Source of the DNA: Paenibacillus gallinarum
Lineage (GTDB): Bacteria; Bacillota; Bacilli; Paenibacillales; Paenibacillaceae
NCBI RefSeq assembly: GCF_014836635.1
Contig: NZ_JACSQL010000002.1
Span: forward strand, 186,001 to 250,000
Length of the DNA: 64,000 bases
Direction of reading: 5' to 3'
Below, piece after piece: positions 53,880 to 63,528 of this stretch. Under the pieces are notes generated by a model, which saw nothing but the letters and a program-made list of their open reading frames with translations, did no database searches and had not been told where the DNA came from. The translations under genes were made by a program, and so were the position numbers. Position 1 is the stretch's first letter. Each line of letters begins with the position of its first letter.

Positions 53880-55700
53880 ATGAGTGCCGGACAGGGTAAC
53901 ATACCGGAAAGTGTTATCGAATCAGTTCTTCAACAACATGATATCGTAGACACGGTAAGTAAATTTGTACATCTGACCAAGCAGGGCAAATACATGAAGG
54001 GACTTTGCCCGTTTCATTCAGAGAATACCCCTTCGTTTACGGTTACACCAGAACGCCAAATTTTCTATTGCTACGGTTGCGGCAAGGGTGGAAATGCCAT
54101 CAAATTTAGGATGGAAATCGAAGGATTAACCTTCCCCGAGGCTGTAAAATCGATGGCAGAAGAAACTCATATCCCTCTAGGGGATTGGCATGGACGTGAT
54201 GTTGCACACCACAATCCGGAAACGGAGCGTCTGCTGCAGGCGAACGAACTTACTGCGAAATTATACCATTATCTACTCAAAAATACGGAGTACGGAAAAG
54301 CAGCGATAGAATATTTGCGTGGTCGGGGTATGAACGATAAGGCAATTGATCATTTTCAGATTGGCTATGCTCCTGCAGGATGGAATACACTGGTTCAATT
54401 TCTTGAGAAACGTTCTTTCTCACTTCCTGAAATGGAGAAGGGTGGACTTATTTCTTCTCGACATGAAGGCGGGGGATATGTAGACCGTTTTCGAGATCGT
54501 ATTATTTTTCCTATTAAGAGCAGTAGTGGCAAGGTCATTGCTTTTGCGGGACGGATCATGGGAGATGGCCAGCCCAAATATCTAAACTCACCCGAAACGA
54601 GATTATTTAATAAAAGTCGTGTCCTCTATAACATGTATAATGCGAAGTCTTCCATTCGTAAGAAAGGGCAGACGATTTTGTTTGAAGGATACGGTGACGT
54701 AATCTCGGCGTGGGAGCATGATATTCTTAATGGTGTCGCTGGAATGGGAACCGCATTAACAGAAAACCAAGCACGAATGCTTAAATCACTCAGTGATGAG
54801 GTAATTATTTGTTATGACGGTGATAAAGCCGGACAAGCTGCTGCACTAAAAAACTTGCCCATCTTGGAATCCGCTGGTCTTGTAGTAAAGATTGCGCTTT
54901 TAACTGATGGAATTGATCCGGATGAATTCATTCGAAAGCATGGCGGTGACCGCTTTACTCATCAAATTATTGATGGTGCAGTGTCTCCGATAAAATTTAA
55001 GCTTATAAACCTGAAGAAAAACCATATACTGCTAGAAGAAGGTGGTCGGATTGCTTACTCGCGAGAAGCCATCAAACTGATAGCTCCCCTGTCTTCACCG
55101 ACAGAAAGGGAAGTATATCTTCGGGAACTTTCATCTGAAGTAGATGTTGATTTCGAGACTTTAAAGCAAGAATGCAACCTCGAAAGACAACAAATACAAA
55201 AAAACGAGCATCATGGGGATAATATCGATAATAGGTGGAATAATGGTAGGCAACAAAATAGGCAGATTCCTACACCTAATCTTCTTCCTGCCTATCATGC
55301 GGCCGAGAGAAGGCTTCTATCCTGGATGCTTCAAGACGAGGAAGCTGCAAGGTACGTCAATGAGCATCTTGGCGAGGCTTTTAACATTAACGATCATGCA
55401 GCAATTGCTGCTTATCTATATGCTTATTACGCACAAGGAAAAGCACCGGATACAGGGCTGTTCATGCTATCCCTTCAGGATGACCGGTTAGAAAAAACAG
55501 TGAGCTCGATCATTATGATGGATGCTCCTGGTCAGTGGGATCAGAGTGCCCTGGATGATTGTATACGAGAGGTGCTTAAATACCCTGTGCTTAGGCAGAT
55601 TGATCAAAAGAAAGAAGAAATGATTGCTGCCGAACGATCCGGAGATTTTTTGCGCGCAGCACAAATTGCAAGTGAGATTATAACCCTAGAGAGACAGTGA
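53880..55700 (+). CDS. dnaG: DNA primase
   Basis: 606 residues. CHC2 zinc finger (Cys43, His46, Cys64, Cys67), TOPRIM domain (KGQTILFEGYGDVISAW, VIICYDGDKAGQAAALK) and C-terminal DnaB-binding domain. A low-complexity His/Asn/Gln/Arg linker lies at about 440-465. I chose ATG 53880 after AAGGTGG (53868-53874); the in-frame ATG at 53865 lies upstream of that site. First gene of the primase-sigA pair of the macromolecular synthesis operon. Confidence 0.97.
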   Translation: MSAGQGNIPESVIESVLQQHDIVDTVSKFVHLTKQGKYMKGLCPFHSENTPSFTVTPERQIFYCYGCGKGGNAIKFRMEIEGLTFPEAVKSMAEETHIPLGDWHGRDVAHHNPETERLLQANELTAKLYHYLLKNTEYGKAAIEYLRGRGMNDKAIDHFQIGYAPAGWNTLVQFLEKRSFSLPEMEKGGLISSRHEGGGYVDRFRDRIIFPIKSSSGKVIAFAGRIMGDGQPKYLNSPETRLFNKSRVLYNMYNAKSSIRKKGQTILFEGYGDVISAWEHDILNGVAGMGTALTENQARMLKSLSDEVIICYDGDKAGQAAALKNLPILESAGLVVKIALLTDGIDPDEFIRKHGGDRFTHQIIDGAVSPIKFKLINLKKNHILLEEGGRIAYSREAIKLIAPLSSPTEREVYLRELSSEVDVDFETLKQECNLERQQIQKNEHHGDNIDNRWNNGRQQNRQIPTPNLLPAYHAAERRLLSWMLQDEEAARYVNEHLGEAFNINDHAAIAAYLYAYYAQGKAPDTGLFMLSLQDDRLEKTVSSIIMMDAPGQWDQSALDDCIREVLKYPVLRQIDQKKEEMIAAERSGDFLRAAQIASEIITLERQ

Positions 55701-55744
55701 TTGTTTTTAGCATAGCATGTTTCTAGGGAGGAGGGAGTCGGAAT

Positions 55745-56875
55745 ATGGCGAATGATCAGCATACTGAACTAGAAACAGAATTGACGCTGGATCAAGTAAA
55801 AGACCAACTGATTGAACAAGGTAAAAAGAGGGCGTCACTAAACTATAAAGAGATCATGGAGAAGCTTTCTCCATTTGATCAAGATCCTGAACAAATGGAT
55901 GAGTTTTATGAACAACTCAGTGATTTGGGAATCGATGTAGTGAATGAAAATGATGAGGAGAACCCACTTCGTCCAAGTGAAGACTCCGAAAACAATGATA
56001 GTGATGATTTTCGTTTTGATGATGATTTAAGCTTACCTCCAGGTATCAAGATTAATGACCCGGTGCGTATGTATTTGAAAGAAATCGGCCGTGTCCCACT
56101 TCTATCCGCAGATGACGAGGTTGAACTCGCTAAGCGTATTATGAATGGAGACGAAGAAGCAAAACGTCGTCTAGCAGAAGCTAACTTACGACTCGTTGTA
56201 AGTATTGCGAAGCGTTATGTTGGTCGTGGTATGCTTTTCCTCGATCTAATTCAAGAAGGAAACATGGGATTGATCAAAGCGGTTGAGAAGTTTGACCATA
56301 ATAAAGGTTTTAAATTTAGTACGTATGCAACTTGGTGGATTCGCCAGGCGATCACCCGTGCAATTGCTGACCAGGCTCGTACCATTCGTATTCCGGTGCA
56401 TATGGTAGAGACCATCAATAAATTGATTCGTGTATCTCGTCAGCTCCTTCAAGAATTGGGACGCGAACCAACACCGGAAGAGATTGCAGCTGAAATGGAT
56501 TTGAGTGTAGAAAAAGTAAGAGAAATTACGAAGATTGCACAAGAGCCAGTTTCACTGGAAACTCCGATTGGTGAGGAAGATGATTCTCATTTGGGAGACT
56601 TTATCGAGGATCAGGAAGCACTTGCTCCTGCAGATGCAGCAGCTTATGAACTCCTTAAAGAGCAACTGGAAGATGTGCTGGATACGCTGACTGAGCGTGA
56701 AGAGAATGTGCTTCGCTTGCGTTTTGGTCTTGATGATGGACGTACAAGAACACTTGAAGAAGTAGGTAAAGTGTTTGGCGTTACACGTGAGCGGATTCGT
56801 CAGATTGAAGCAAAAGCATTGCGTAAGCTACGCCATCCAAGTCGCAGCAAACGCCTGAAAGATTTTCTTGAATAG
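55745..56875 (+). CDS. sigA: Primary sigma factor SigA (RpoD)
   Basis: 376 residues. Acidic region 1.1, then regions 1.2-2.4 ([47 protein letters not shown]), region 3 and region 4.2 ([21 protein letters not shown]). GGGAGGAGGGAG precedes the ATG. It follows dnaG by 44 bases. In B. subtilis cytochrome cccA comes next; here trmK follows instead. Confidence 0.98.
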   Translation: MANDQHTELETELTLDQVKDQLIEQGKKRASLNYKEIMEKLSPFDQDPEQMDEFYEQLSDLGIDVVNENDEENPLRPSEDSENNDSDDFRFDDDLSLPPGIKINDPVRMYLKEIGRVPLLSADDEVELAKRIMNGDEEAKRRLAEANLRLVVSIAKRYVGRGMLFLDLIQEGNMGLIKAVEKFDHNKGFKFSTYATWWIRQAITRAIADQARTIRIPVHMVETINKLIRVSRQLLQELGREPTPEEIAAEMDLSVEKVREITKIAQEPVSLETPIGEEDDSHLGDFIEDQEALAPADAAAYELLKEQLEDVLDTLTEREENVLRLRFGLDDGRTRTLEEVGKVFGVTRERIRQIEAKALRKLRHPSRSKRLKDFLE

Positions 56876-56885
56876 TTGAAATAGT

Positions 56886-56920
56886 GGGCCTTCTGCTGTG
56901 TGATGTGGCAGGAGGTCCTC
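56886..56920 (+). terminator. Rho-independent terminator after sigA
   Basis: GGGCCTTCTGC / GCAGGAGGTCC with wobble pairs (about 56886-56917), followed by a T-rich tail. Confidence 0.75.
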
Positions 56921-57088
56921 TTTATTTATAATTAACACGAACAAGTTTTCTTGTTTTTGGAACTAATGTATTGAATTTGCTAATAAACATTATTTTATCT
57001 CTTTTTTTGTCTGATTGCAAATGAGAATGCATTACTGCGTAGGTCCTCTTGGACTGTAAACCAAGTAAATACTGGATGGTGTTGTGAA

Positions 57089-57856
57089 GTGAAATTGTCA
57101 AAAAGATTGCAACTATTACATGATCTAATGGATCCGGGACGGATCCTTGCTGATATCGGTTCAGATCATGCTCTTCTGCCGGTAGCTTGTGTTCGCAGCG
57201 GGCAAGCTGTGAAGGCGATTGCCGGCGAACTGAACGAAGGTCCATTTGAAGCTGCAAAGAAACAAGTGGCAAGTGCGGGACTCTCAGCAAAAATTGAAGT
57301 ACGCAGAGGAGATGGCCTTGATGTCATCGAACCAGGCGAAGTAGATACGGTTACGATTGCGGGTATGGGAGGAGCGCTGATTGCCGCTATCTTAGACCGG
57401 GGCATTCATAGGCTGGAAGGCGTCACTCGGCTTATTCTGCAGCCTAATGTTGGAGAAGATATACTCCGTAAATGGTTATATGAGCATGATTTTGTCGTTG
57501 AAGCAGAACGAATCATTGAAGAAGATGGGAAGATTTATGAAGTCATTGCTGCAGTTCCCGCTTATTTTTCACATATTGCCAATGATGAGATCTACGAACC
57601 GAAATTAATCGGTACTGGGAATAATGAAATGGAACTGAGCAAGGAAGAGCTAATTGCCATGGGTCCTTTTTTAGTAGAGCAAGGAGGCCCTGTCTTTATA
57701 AAAAAATGGCACTGGGAAATGGACAAGCTAAAATATGTATTGAAATCCTTATCTAACTCGGATCTACCTGCTGCAAAAGAAAAAGCCGAAGAGATTCAAA
57801 ATAGATTGAAACGGATTGAGGAGGTTCTGTTATGTATGCAAAAGGACAAACAGTAA
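57089..57856 (+). CDS. trmK: tRNA (adenine22-N1)-methyltransferase TrmK
   Basis: 255 residues. Rossmann-fold SAM-dependent domain with MDPGRILADIGSDHALLPV (motif I), VDTVTIAGMGGALIAAIL and LILQPNVGEDILRKWL, then a helical C-terminal coiled coil. Modifies A22 of some tRNAs. The start is GTG 57089, with a weak ribosome site (GGATGGTG). The last 25 bases overlap the Nif3-like gene, so they are coupled. Confidence 0.92.
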   Translation: MKLSKRLQLLHDLMDPGRILADIGSDHALLPVACVRSGQAVKAIAGELNEGPFEAAKKQVASAGLSAKIEVRRGDGLDVIEPGEVDTVTIAGMGGALIAAILDRGIHRLEGVTRLILQPNVGEDILRKWLYEHDFVVEAERIIEEDGKIYEVIAAVPAYFSHIANDEIYEPKLIGTGNNEMELSKEELIAMGPFLVEQGGPVFIKKWHWEMDKLKYVLKSLSNSDLPAAKEKAEEIQNRLKRIEEVLLCMQKDKQ

Positions 57857-58947
57857 TTTCATATATGGAACAGCTGGCACCCAAACACTTGGCTGTCCCT
57901 GATGACCGAATTGGTCTTCAGCTAGGAACTCTCCAGAAAGAAATCAAGAATGTTCTTGTTGCTCTCGATGTCACAGAAGAGGTTATCGATGAAGCCATTC
58001 GTATTCAGGCTGATTTAATTATTGCCCATCATGCCATTATATTTCGGCCATTAAAATCGCTTCAAACCGATTCTCCGATGGGGAAGTTGTATGAAAAGCT
58101 GATTAAGCATGATATTGCAGTATACATTAGTCACACGAACCTAGATGTCGCAGAAGGCGGAATTAATGATTGGATGGCAGAAGCCATCGGAATCCAAAAT
58201 GGATCTCCCCTCGAGGATTTGCATACAGAAAACTTATATAAACTGGTGGTATTTGTACCAAAGACTCATCATGAGAAAGTATTGCAGGCCATTCTTGGAG
58301 CAGGAGCCGGTGCTATCGGTGATTACAGCCACTGCAGCTTCAATATAGACGGTGTAGGAACTTTTGTACCTGGAGCAGGAACTAAGCCTTTTATTGGCTC
58401 AGAAGGTCAAATGGAGCGTGTAGAAGAGGTGCGGATCGAAACGATCGTTCCTGGGTCTGTAAAGAGCAAAGTCGTTCAGGCTATGCTAAAAGCACATCCT
58501 TACGAGGAGGTAGCTTATGATCTCTATCACATGGACCTGAAAGGTCGATCGCTTGGTCTGGGTAGAGTAGGGAAATTGGCTGAACCTGTCTCACTGCAGA
58601 CACTCGTAGATACAGTGAAAGAACAGTTCGATGTCAAAACAGTTCGTGTTGTTGGTGATTTGAACCGTACTGTGAAAAAAGCAGCCGTGCTTGGAGGTTC
58701 AGGAAGCAGGTATGTAAATCCTGCCCTGTTCAAAGGTGCGGACGTAATTGTAACGGGGGACATCGACTACCATACTGCTCAAGATGCTTTGATGGCAGGG
58801 ATTGCGATTATTGATCCAGGACATAATATTGAGAAAATCATGAAGCCAAATACAGCCAAATGGCTGCGTTCTAAACTTGAACAAAATCGATATGAAACGA
58901 AAGTACATGCTTCCGAAATAAACACAGAACCATTTCAATTTGTGTAA
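57832..58947 (+). CDS. Nif3-like dinuclear metal-center protein (YqfO)
   Basis: 371 residues. Metal-binding residues sit in LIIAHHAIIFRPLKSL and in IAIIDPGHNIEKIMKPN; a PII-like insertion (about residues 128-240, LVVFVPKTHHEKVLQAILGAGAGAIG) separates the halves, as in Bacillus YqfO. Some relatives are GTP cyclohydrolase-type enzymes, but activity here is unknown. GAGGAGG precedes the ATG. Confidence 0.92.
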   Translation: MYAKGQTVISYMEQLAPKHLAVPDDRIGLQLGTLQKEIKNVLVALDVTEEVIDEAIRIQADLIIAHHAIIFRPLKSLQTDSPMGKLYEKLIKHDIAVYISHTNLDVAEGGINDWMAEAIGIQNGSPLEDLHTENLYKLVVFVPKTHHEKVLQAILGAGAGAIGDYSHCSFNIDGVGTFVPGAGTKPFIGSEGQMERVEEVRIETIVPGSVKSKVVQAMLKAHPYEEVAYDLYHMDLKGRSLGLGRVGKLAEPVSLQTLVDTVKEQFDVKTVRVVGDLNRTVKKAAVLGGSGSRYVNPALFKGADVIVTGDIDYHTAQDALMAGIAIIDPGHNIEKIMKPNTAKWLRSKLEQNRYETKVHASEINTEPFQFV

Positions 58948-58971
58948 ACAGATAAATCCCAGGAATTGTAC

Positions 58972-59000
58972 TTGTATGAAGCAAGAGTTCCGAGTATAAT
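58972..59000 (+). promoter_or_regulatory. Promoter of rnpB
   Basis: TTGTAT (58972-58977), a 17-base spacer and perfect -10 TATAAT (58995-59000), 15 bases before the RNA. Confidence 0.7.
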
Positions 59001-59015
59001 ATGTAATGTTGTTTT

Positions 59016-59417
59016 GGAAAGTTTAACAGACAATCGCTGGTGGCCTTGTTGCCACGAGAGGAAAGTCCGGGCTCCATAGGGCAGGATGCTGGATAACGTC
59101 CAGTCAGCGCGAGTTGAAGGATAGTGCCACAGAAATGGACCGCCGATGGCTGGTTTATCGCCAGCACAGGCAAGGATGGAACCGAGGTGTAAGAGACCCC
59201 GAGGAACGCTGGTGACTTCGTTCCTGGTAAACCCCATCTGGAGCAAGACCTAAAGAGACACAGTCACTTGTGACGGCCTTAGCCCGAGGCGTGTCTAGGT
59301 TGGTCGCTTGAGCTGTTCAGCAATGAATGGCCTAGATAGATGATTGTCGCTTGAAGTGGGAGGGTAGTTCCCGTGATACCACGAAGAGTACAGAACCCGG
59401 CTTACGGAAAACTTTCC
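59016..59417 (+). ncRNA. rnpB: RNase P RNA, Bacillus (class B) type
   Basis: About 402 nt. Terminal pairing GGAAAGTTT (59016-59024) / AAACTTTCC (59409-59417). Conserved core regions are present: GAGAGGAAAGTCCGGGCTCC (about 59077), AAGAGACCCCGAGG, and ACAGAACCCGGCTTACGGAA near the 3' end. It trims 5' leaders from tRNA precursors together with RnpA. Its own promoter and terminator are visible. Confidence 0.96.
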
Positions 59418-59452
59418 TAACTGACAACAGTTAACATTTTCAATGTAAATAC

Positions 59453-59498
59453 AAACGGCAGTGTCGATCCTCAAAAGGATGACATTCTGCCGTTTTTT
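59453..59498 (+). terminator. Terminator of rnpB
   Basis: Stem AAACGGCA (59453-59460) / TGCCGTTT (59488-59495) with inner pairing, followed by Ts. Confidence 0.85.
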
Positions 59499-59598
59499 TA
59501 TTTTTTACATATATTTTTGTCATTAGGAGACAAACATCCAATCCGATAAGACGATTTCGAATAGATTATATTATCACAAGAAAAGGAGTTGTTGAGTT

Positions 59599-59850
59599 AT
59601 GAATTATCAAGGTCATCATCATATGAAAAAGCATTGTCCAATCCTGAAGCCAATTGTTTGTGAACCTGTTCATGTTGTGAAAAATCACTATCATAAAGCG
59701 ATTCAACCGATTATTCACCCTGTAGAGATCATAAACAAACATCATGTAATTCCTGTTCCAAAACATGAATGGGCTGTAGTTGAAAGTGATCAAGAAGGAC
59801 AAATGGGTAACCTCGGTGGCGGTTGCTGCGGTCCAAATCGCCGTAGATAG
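59599..59850 (+). CDS. CotD-like spore coat protein
   Basis: 83 residues, rich in His (about 15), Pro, Val and Cys. Repeating pattern such as KPIVCEPVHVVKNHYHKAI then IHPVEIINKHHVIPVPKH is that of small CotD-type coat proteins, and the end is GGGCCGPNRRR. AAAAGGAG precedes the ATG. The upstream 180 bases hold no convincing sigma-K or sigma-G promoter that I can point to. Confidence 0.75.
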   Translation: MNYQGHHHMKKHCPILKPIVCEPVHVVKNHYHKAIQPIIHPVEIINKHHVIPVPKHEWAVVESDQEGQMGNLGGGCCGPNRRR

Positions 59851-59860
59851 TACGGATGAA

Positions 59861-59905
59861 AAAGAGCAGACCAGAGGCTTAGGCTACCTCGTCTGCTCTT
59901 TTTTT
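59861..59905. terminator. Bidirectional terminator between the coat gene and the subtilisin gene
   Basis: Stem AAAGAGCAGAC (59861-59871) / GTCTGCTCTTT (59891-59901) plus inner GAGG/CCTC, flanked by A and T runs on either strand. It serves both the plus-strand CotD-like gene and the minus-strand peptidase gene. Confidence 0.9.
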
Positions 59906-59919
59906 ATATTTTAGTGAAG

Positions 59920-61803
59920 CTATTTTACATATTTTTTTACTGTATCTTCCATTTTGTTTCGTAAGTTTTGCGGCCAGAATTGAAGAGGACTGTCTTTCTT
60001 CATATTCGCTCCTGCTTTTTCGAGTGCTTTATATACATCAATTTGTCCGTAGCCAAAATATTTATCATATCCCGAATCTCCAAGATCGATAACGCTTGAA
60101 CGCATTAAATCCATCACCTCTTCATTACTGAGATCGGGATTAACGGAGCGAATTAGTCCAGCCAGAGCAGCCACATGGGGGCTTGCCATTGATGTACCAG
60201 ACAGGGCAGCATACTGATTTCCAGGATAAGTGCTGGCGATGCTTGCTCCTGGTGCCACTACGTCAATATAATCTCCGTAATTAGAAAAATCAGCTCGTCT
60301 CATTGCCGCATCTGTTGCAGATACCGCAAAAACTTCAGGATAGGCTGCCGGATAACCAGGGCGTTCCGTATTATCATTACCGGTTGCTGCAATAAGAACG
60401 ACATCGCGATCATAGGCGTATTTGATTGCGTCATGTAAAAATTCAGCATCGGCATAATTTCCGAGGCTCATGTTAATGACCTTTGCCCCATGATCTGTAG
60501 CCCATATGATTCCTTCAGCTACCGCATAAGTTGTCCCAGACCCGGATGAGTCGAGTACTTTGACCGGCATCACTTTGTTGTACCAGGTCATTCCTGCCAC
60601 ACCTTCATTGTTATTCACTTTGGCAGAGATGATACCAGCGACATGCGTTCCATGTCCTACATCATCATATGGTTTCTCTGCTGGGTTAACGACATTAAAG
60701 CCTTCCACAAACTGCCCTTCCAGGTCAGGATGATCAAGATCTACTCCCGTATCAACGACGGCAATGGTAACATTATCGCTACCTTTGGACAAAGACCAGC
60801 CTTTATTGGTTTCTGTGGCAGGGAGGTTCCATTGATATCTGGAGAAGAGTAAATCGTTCGGAATGTTGCCTGCACGTAAGTTATCATCAGATGATTCGTT
60901 AGTTAGATACAGATAGTGAGGCTCTGTATACATAGGATCCCAATTCTTCTTAAAGTACGACGCTAAAGCTTCGTAGTCTTTATCTTTTGATTTGAATACA
61001 TAGGTTTCACCCATTTTATGAACATGGTCAAGTTTAATTTCTTTCTTAATCTGTTCCATTTTGTCTGTTGAGAGGTCTTCTTTGAAGCGAATTACAATTT
61101 CATTCTCATAGTAATGACTTGCATTCTGGTTGTCATGTCCTGTTTTTACCGTAACTCCTTTTAAAGATCCAGGAAGTACGGAGTTCACGTTATATTTTCC
61201 TTCTTTTGGATAGGGGATCATACGCAAGTTGCGTCGCTGATGTTCTTCTACATCGTTAAGGATATGCTGGCTCATCACTGCAACAACGGCATGCTTACCA
61301 TCTAGAGCAGGCTGACCGACAACAAAGTATTTCTCTTCTCCGAGCAGCATAGAATTAGATTCATAAGACTTATGCTTACGTAATGCTTGTTTAGCCGATT
61401 TAATACTGGACATCAGCTGCTGATTTTTTTCGAGAACAGGTTTTTGCTTGTTTTTCTGTAATGAATAAGATGTAGACGTTCCATCCTTAAGATTCATCCA
61501 AATCAGTGTATGCAGCTGATGATGTGAGGACTGGAGCTTATCGATGTAGGAAGTAATTTCTGCTTCGTCCGCAAGTTTTAGTTCTTTTAGCATATTCTGC
61601 AAATGCTGCTCGGCATCCATTCGTGATAAACGCTCCGTCGTCTGAATATCCTGAGATTTATATTGCTGTTTAAGCTGCTGTTCTTGTTTTGGAGCAGGCG
61701 ATTCGGCTGTGTTGTTCTTATTTTGAGAAGGTAAGAGCAGGGTAATAACTAAGACAGAAGCGGCTAAAATAAGAGCCAAGTAAATCCATTTATTTTTCGT
61801 CAT
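59920..61803 (-). CDS. Membrane-anchored subtilisin-like serine protease (S8)
   Basis: 627 residues. The Asp351/His387/Ser538 triad lies in AVVDTGVDLDHPDLEG, DVGHGTHVAGIIS and LSGTSMASPHVA. An N-terminal uncleaved-looking anchor (about 7-25) is followed by a Lys/Gln-rich linker, a helical prodomain-like segment (about 50-205) and a second prodomain-like fold (ENEIVIRFKEDLS, about 237-310), then the catalytic domain (about 330-600). Predicted outside the cell, tethered to the membrane. A sigma-A-type promoter lies upstream. No nearby substrate or immunity gene is evident. Confidence 0.92.
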   Translation of the reverse strand: MTKNKWIYLALILAASVLVITLLLPSQNKNNTAESPAPKQEQQLKQQYKSQDIQTTERLSRMDAEQHLQNMLKELKLADEAEITSYIDKLQSSHHQLHTLIWMNLKDGTSTSYSLQKNKQKPVLEKNQQLMSSIKSAKQALRKHKSYESNSMLLGEEKYFVVGQPALDGKHAVVAVMSQHILNDVEEHQRRNLRMIPYPKEGKYNVNSVLPGSLKGVTVKTGHDNQNASHYYENEIVIRFKEDLSTDKMEQIKKEIKLDHVHKMGETYVFKSKDKDYEALASYFKKNWDPMYTEPHYLYLTNESSDDNLRAGNIPNDLLFSRYQWNLPATETNKGWSLSKGSDNVTIAVVDTGVDLDHPDLEGQFVEGFNVVNPAEKPYDDVGHGTHVAGIISAKVNNNEGVAGMTWYNKVMPVKVLDSSGSGTTYAVAEGIIWATDHGAKVINMSLGNYADAEFLHDAIKYAYDRDVVLIAATGNDNTERPGYPAAYPEVFAVSATDAAMRRADFSNYGDYIDVVAPGASIASTYPGNQYAALSGTSMASPHVAALAGLIRSVNPDLSNEEVMDLMRSSVIDLGDSGYDKYFGYGQIDVYKALEKAGANMKKDSPLQFWPQNLRNKMEDTVKKYVK

Positions 61804-61871
61804 GTAAACTAAATTCCTCCTGCTATTTTAAGTGGGATCAGGTCTCTTTAGCCTGAGGAGGAAAAGCCTAT

Positions 61872-61899
61872 TTTATACGGACACGACTCGGAAATTCAA
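61872..61899 (-). promoter_or_regulatory. Probable sigma-A promoter of the S8 protease gene
   Basis: On the minus strand, TTGAAT (61894-61899), a 16-base spacer and TATAAA (61872-61877). A small hairpin (TCAGG/CCTGA, about 61837-61855) sits in the leader. Confidence 0.55.
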
Positions 61900-62051
61900 A
61901 AACTTCATCCACCCGTTTTATTTAAGTACCGCTTGTTATTATTTTATGATAGGATAGTAGCTGAGAATTACTGGTAACAGTCTGATTCAAAATGCAGATC
62001 AATGTACAAGAGGTCTATAAGGACTTATTTCTTTAAGGGGGAACTACCTTT

Positions 62052-62555
62052 ATGTCAGCCAATGTGCAGAAGTTATGTGAATCCGCACGAGAGAAATTGA
62101 AACCTGCAATAGAAAAGTTGGAAACGTTTCTGAATGAAAATTCACTTGCTCAGCTGTCTGCTGATCAAGATGAGGAAACCGTACTATTTTACCAAGGATT
62201 TCTTTCTGACTTACGCCATTTGTTAGTTTTTTCTGAGGTTTCTTATGAGAAACTGGGGACTGTTCTACGACGTGCAAATTTTGACGTTGATTTCGCCGAA
62301 AAAGCACTTTACCATTTGTACCATCAAAGTGTGAACAGCTTCTTTTATCCGAGAAATGAGTGCTATTCGGAAGATGGACGTTATGCTTATACAGGACAAG
62401 ATGCAATTCGTTTCCGTCTAAAACCCGTTCGCTCAGCACGTGACATTATTATGGAAATAACAAAAACTTATGAAGAGCTTAGAGATGATCTCAATTATTA
62501 TGAAAGTGATTATCTGACACAACGAAGAATGCAAAATCAGCGCAATCACGCCTAG
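62052..62555 (+). CDS. YpuI-like protein (DUF3907-type)
   Basis: 167 residues, cytoplasmic, helical, with MSANVQKLCESAREKLKPA, LLVFSEVSYEKLGTVLRRANF, FYPRNECYSEDGRYAYTGQDAIRF and a C-terminal helix. This matches what I recall of the DUF3907/YpuI family of Bacillales; function unknown. AAGGGGG precedes the ATG. Transcribed divergently from the protease. Confidence 0.75.
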   Translation: MSANVQKLCESAREKLKPAIEKLETFLNENSLAQLSADQDEETVLFYQGFLSDLRHLLVFSEVSYEKLGTVLRRANFDVDFAEKALYHLYHQSVNSFFYPRNECYSEDGRYAYTGQDAIRFRLKPVRSARDIIMEITKTYEELRDDLNYYESDYLTQRRMQNQRNHA

Positions 62556-62585
62556 TGTTTACGTAAAAATTGTATAGATACAATG

Positions 62586-62610
62586 AAGCCGCCGTGTGCG
62601 GCTTTTTTTA
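62586..62610 (+). terminator. Rho-independent terminator after the YpuI-like gene
   Basis: Perfect stem AAGCCGC (62586-62592) / GCGGCTT (62598-62604), loop CGTGT, then Ts. Confidence 0.88.
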
Positions 62611-62689
62611 TTTTTTCATAATAAAGAAGGAATATAGGGCTGTGCATAACCACTTTAGAAAGGGGAACGATAGTAAAGAGGTGATAACA

Positions 62690-62908
62690 ATGAGTGATAA
62701 ACCAATTGTAAGATGCAGCGTATCTAACTGTTCGTATTGGGGTGAAGAAAATTTTTGCAAAGCAGATTTAATTATGATCAATATTGATGCTTATGCAACA
62801 AAGCACCTGAAAGAAGAATATGCAGGTGAAACCTTTGACTCCGATCACAAAGATGTAGCTTCTACTTCTTCTGCGACTTGTTGCCATACTTTTAAACCTA
62901 AACATTAA
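62690..62908 (+). CDS. DUF1540-type small cysteine-rich protein
   Basis: 72 residues. CSVSNCSYWGEENFCKADLIMI (split as CSVSNCSYW and GEENFCKAD) is the DUF1540 core, a short Cys-rich motif likely to bind metal, with two more Cys in a CCHTF end. GAGGTG precedes ATG 62690; the longer in-frame start at 62570 begins in the terminator region. Function unknown. Confidence 0.82.
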   Translation: MSDKPIVRCSVSNCSYWGEENFCKADLIMINIDAYATKHLKEEYAGETFDSDHKDVASTSSATCCHTFKPKH

Positions 62909-62938
62909 TTATTGGATTTGTGTACCACGGCTTATTTG

Positions 62939-62968
62939 AAAAGTAGCTTTACCCTGTCAAGCTTTTTT
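62939..62968 (+). terminator. Weak terminator after the DUF1540 gene
   Basis: Short stem AGCTT/AAGCT extended by an A-run against a T-run, followed by TTTTTTGC. Confidence 0.5.
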
Positions 62969-62988
62969 GCTTCGGAGGTGCCTTCATT

Positions 62989-63384
62989 ATGACGACTTCA
63001 AAAAAATACGATTCGAAGCCGGTTAGAGAACGAGTTGACTATCCGCGCAAAGAGCATCAACATGTGGCTGAACAACATGAAGAATATGCAGCTGAATTAA
63101 CCTCTCCGCTTTCCGTTCAAAAAAGACATGACAAAAAACTGGAAAGTAATGAAGAGGGGACCGAGTCAGAGAGTCTCGCATCCTATCGAATCGGATACCT
63201 TGGACTTGCCGTATCATTTATCTCATTATTTGTATGGTCTTTTGTGCTTGGTACCATCGGAATTGTCCTTGGTTACTATGCTTTTAAAGAGGGAAGACGA
63301 ACGGTTGGAGGATGGGCTGTAGGCATCGGGATCGCCGCTCTGCTAAGTTACTCCTTTCTTGTCATGTTCACTTACTATCAGTAG
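62989..63384 (+). CDS. DUF4190-like two-helix membrane protein
   Basis: 131 residues. A polar N-terminus (1 to about 65, Glu/Lys/His-rich) and two or three membrane helices (about 67-88, 88-104 and 108-128) with GYLGLAVSFISLFVWSF then GTIGIVLGYYAFKEGRR, the DUF4190 pattern. Function unknown. GGAGGTG precedes the ATG. Confidence 0.72.
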   Translation: MTTSKKYDSKPVRERVDYPRKEHQHVAEQHEEYAAELTSPLSVQKRHDKKLESNEEGTESESLASYRIGYLGLAVSFISLFVWSFVLGTIGIVLGYYAFKEGRRTVGGWAVGIGIAALLSYSFLVMFTYYQ

Positions 63385-63396
63385 AAAATGTATTGG

Positions 63397-63430
63397 CAGG
63401 CATCTCTGTATTTTAGGGTTGCCTGTTTTT
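63397..63430 (+). terminator. Rho-independent terminator after the DUF4190-like gene
   Basis: CAGGCA (63397-63402) / TGCCTG (63420-63425), then TTTTTG. Confidence 0.65.
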
Positions 63431-63462
63431 GTGATTCTATATTCACACAGCAAAAACAGGTC

Positions 63463-63492
63463 TTGGCACTTCTAGTTCATAGCGTGTACAAT
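63463..63492 (+). promoter_or_regulatory. Possible sigma-A promoter of the transglycosylase gene
   Basis: TTGGCA (63463-63468), an 18-base spacer and TACAAT (63487-63492), 36 bases before the start codon. Confidence 0.5.
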
Positions 63493-63528
63493 AGAGCGTG
63501 GACAAAACAAATGGGAGGCCATTTATAC

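Noticed and set aside
58871..59246. Minus-strand ORFs crossing the RNase P RNA gene
   Set aside because: The region is fully explained by the conserved RNase P RNA structure, and these frames lack ribosome sites.
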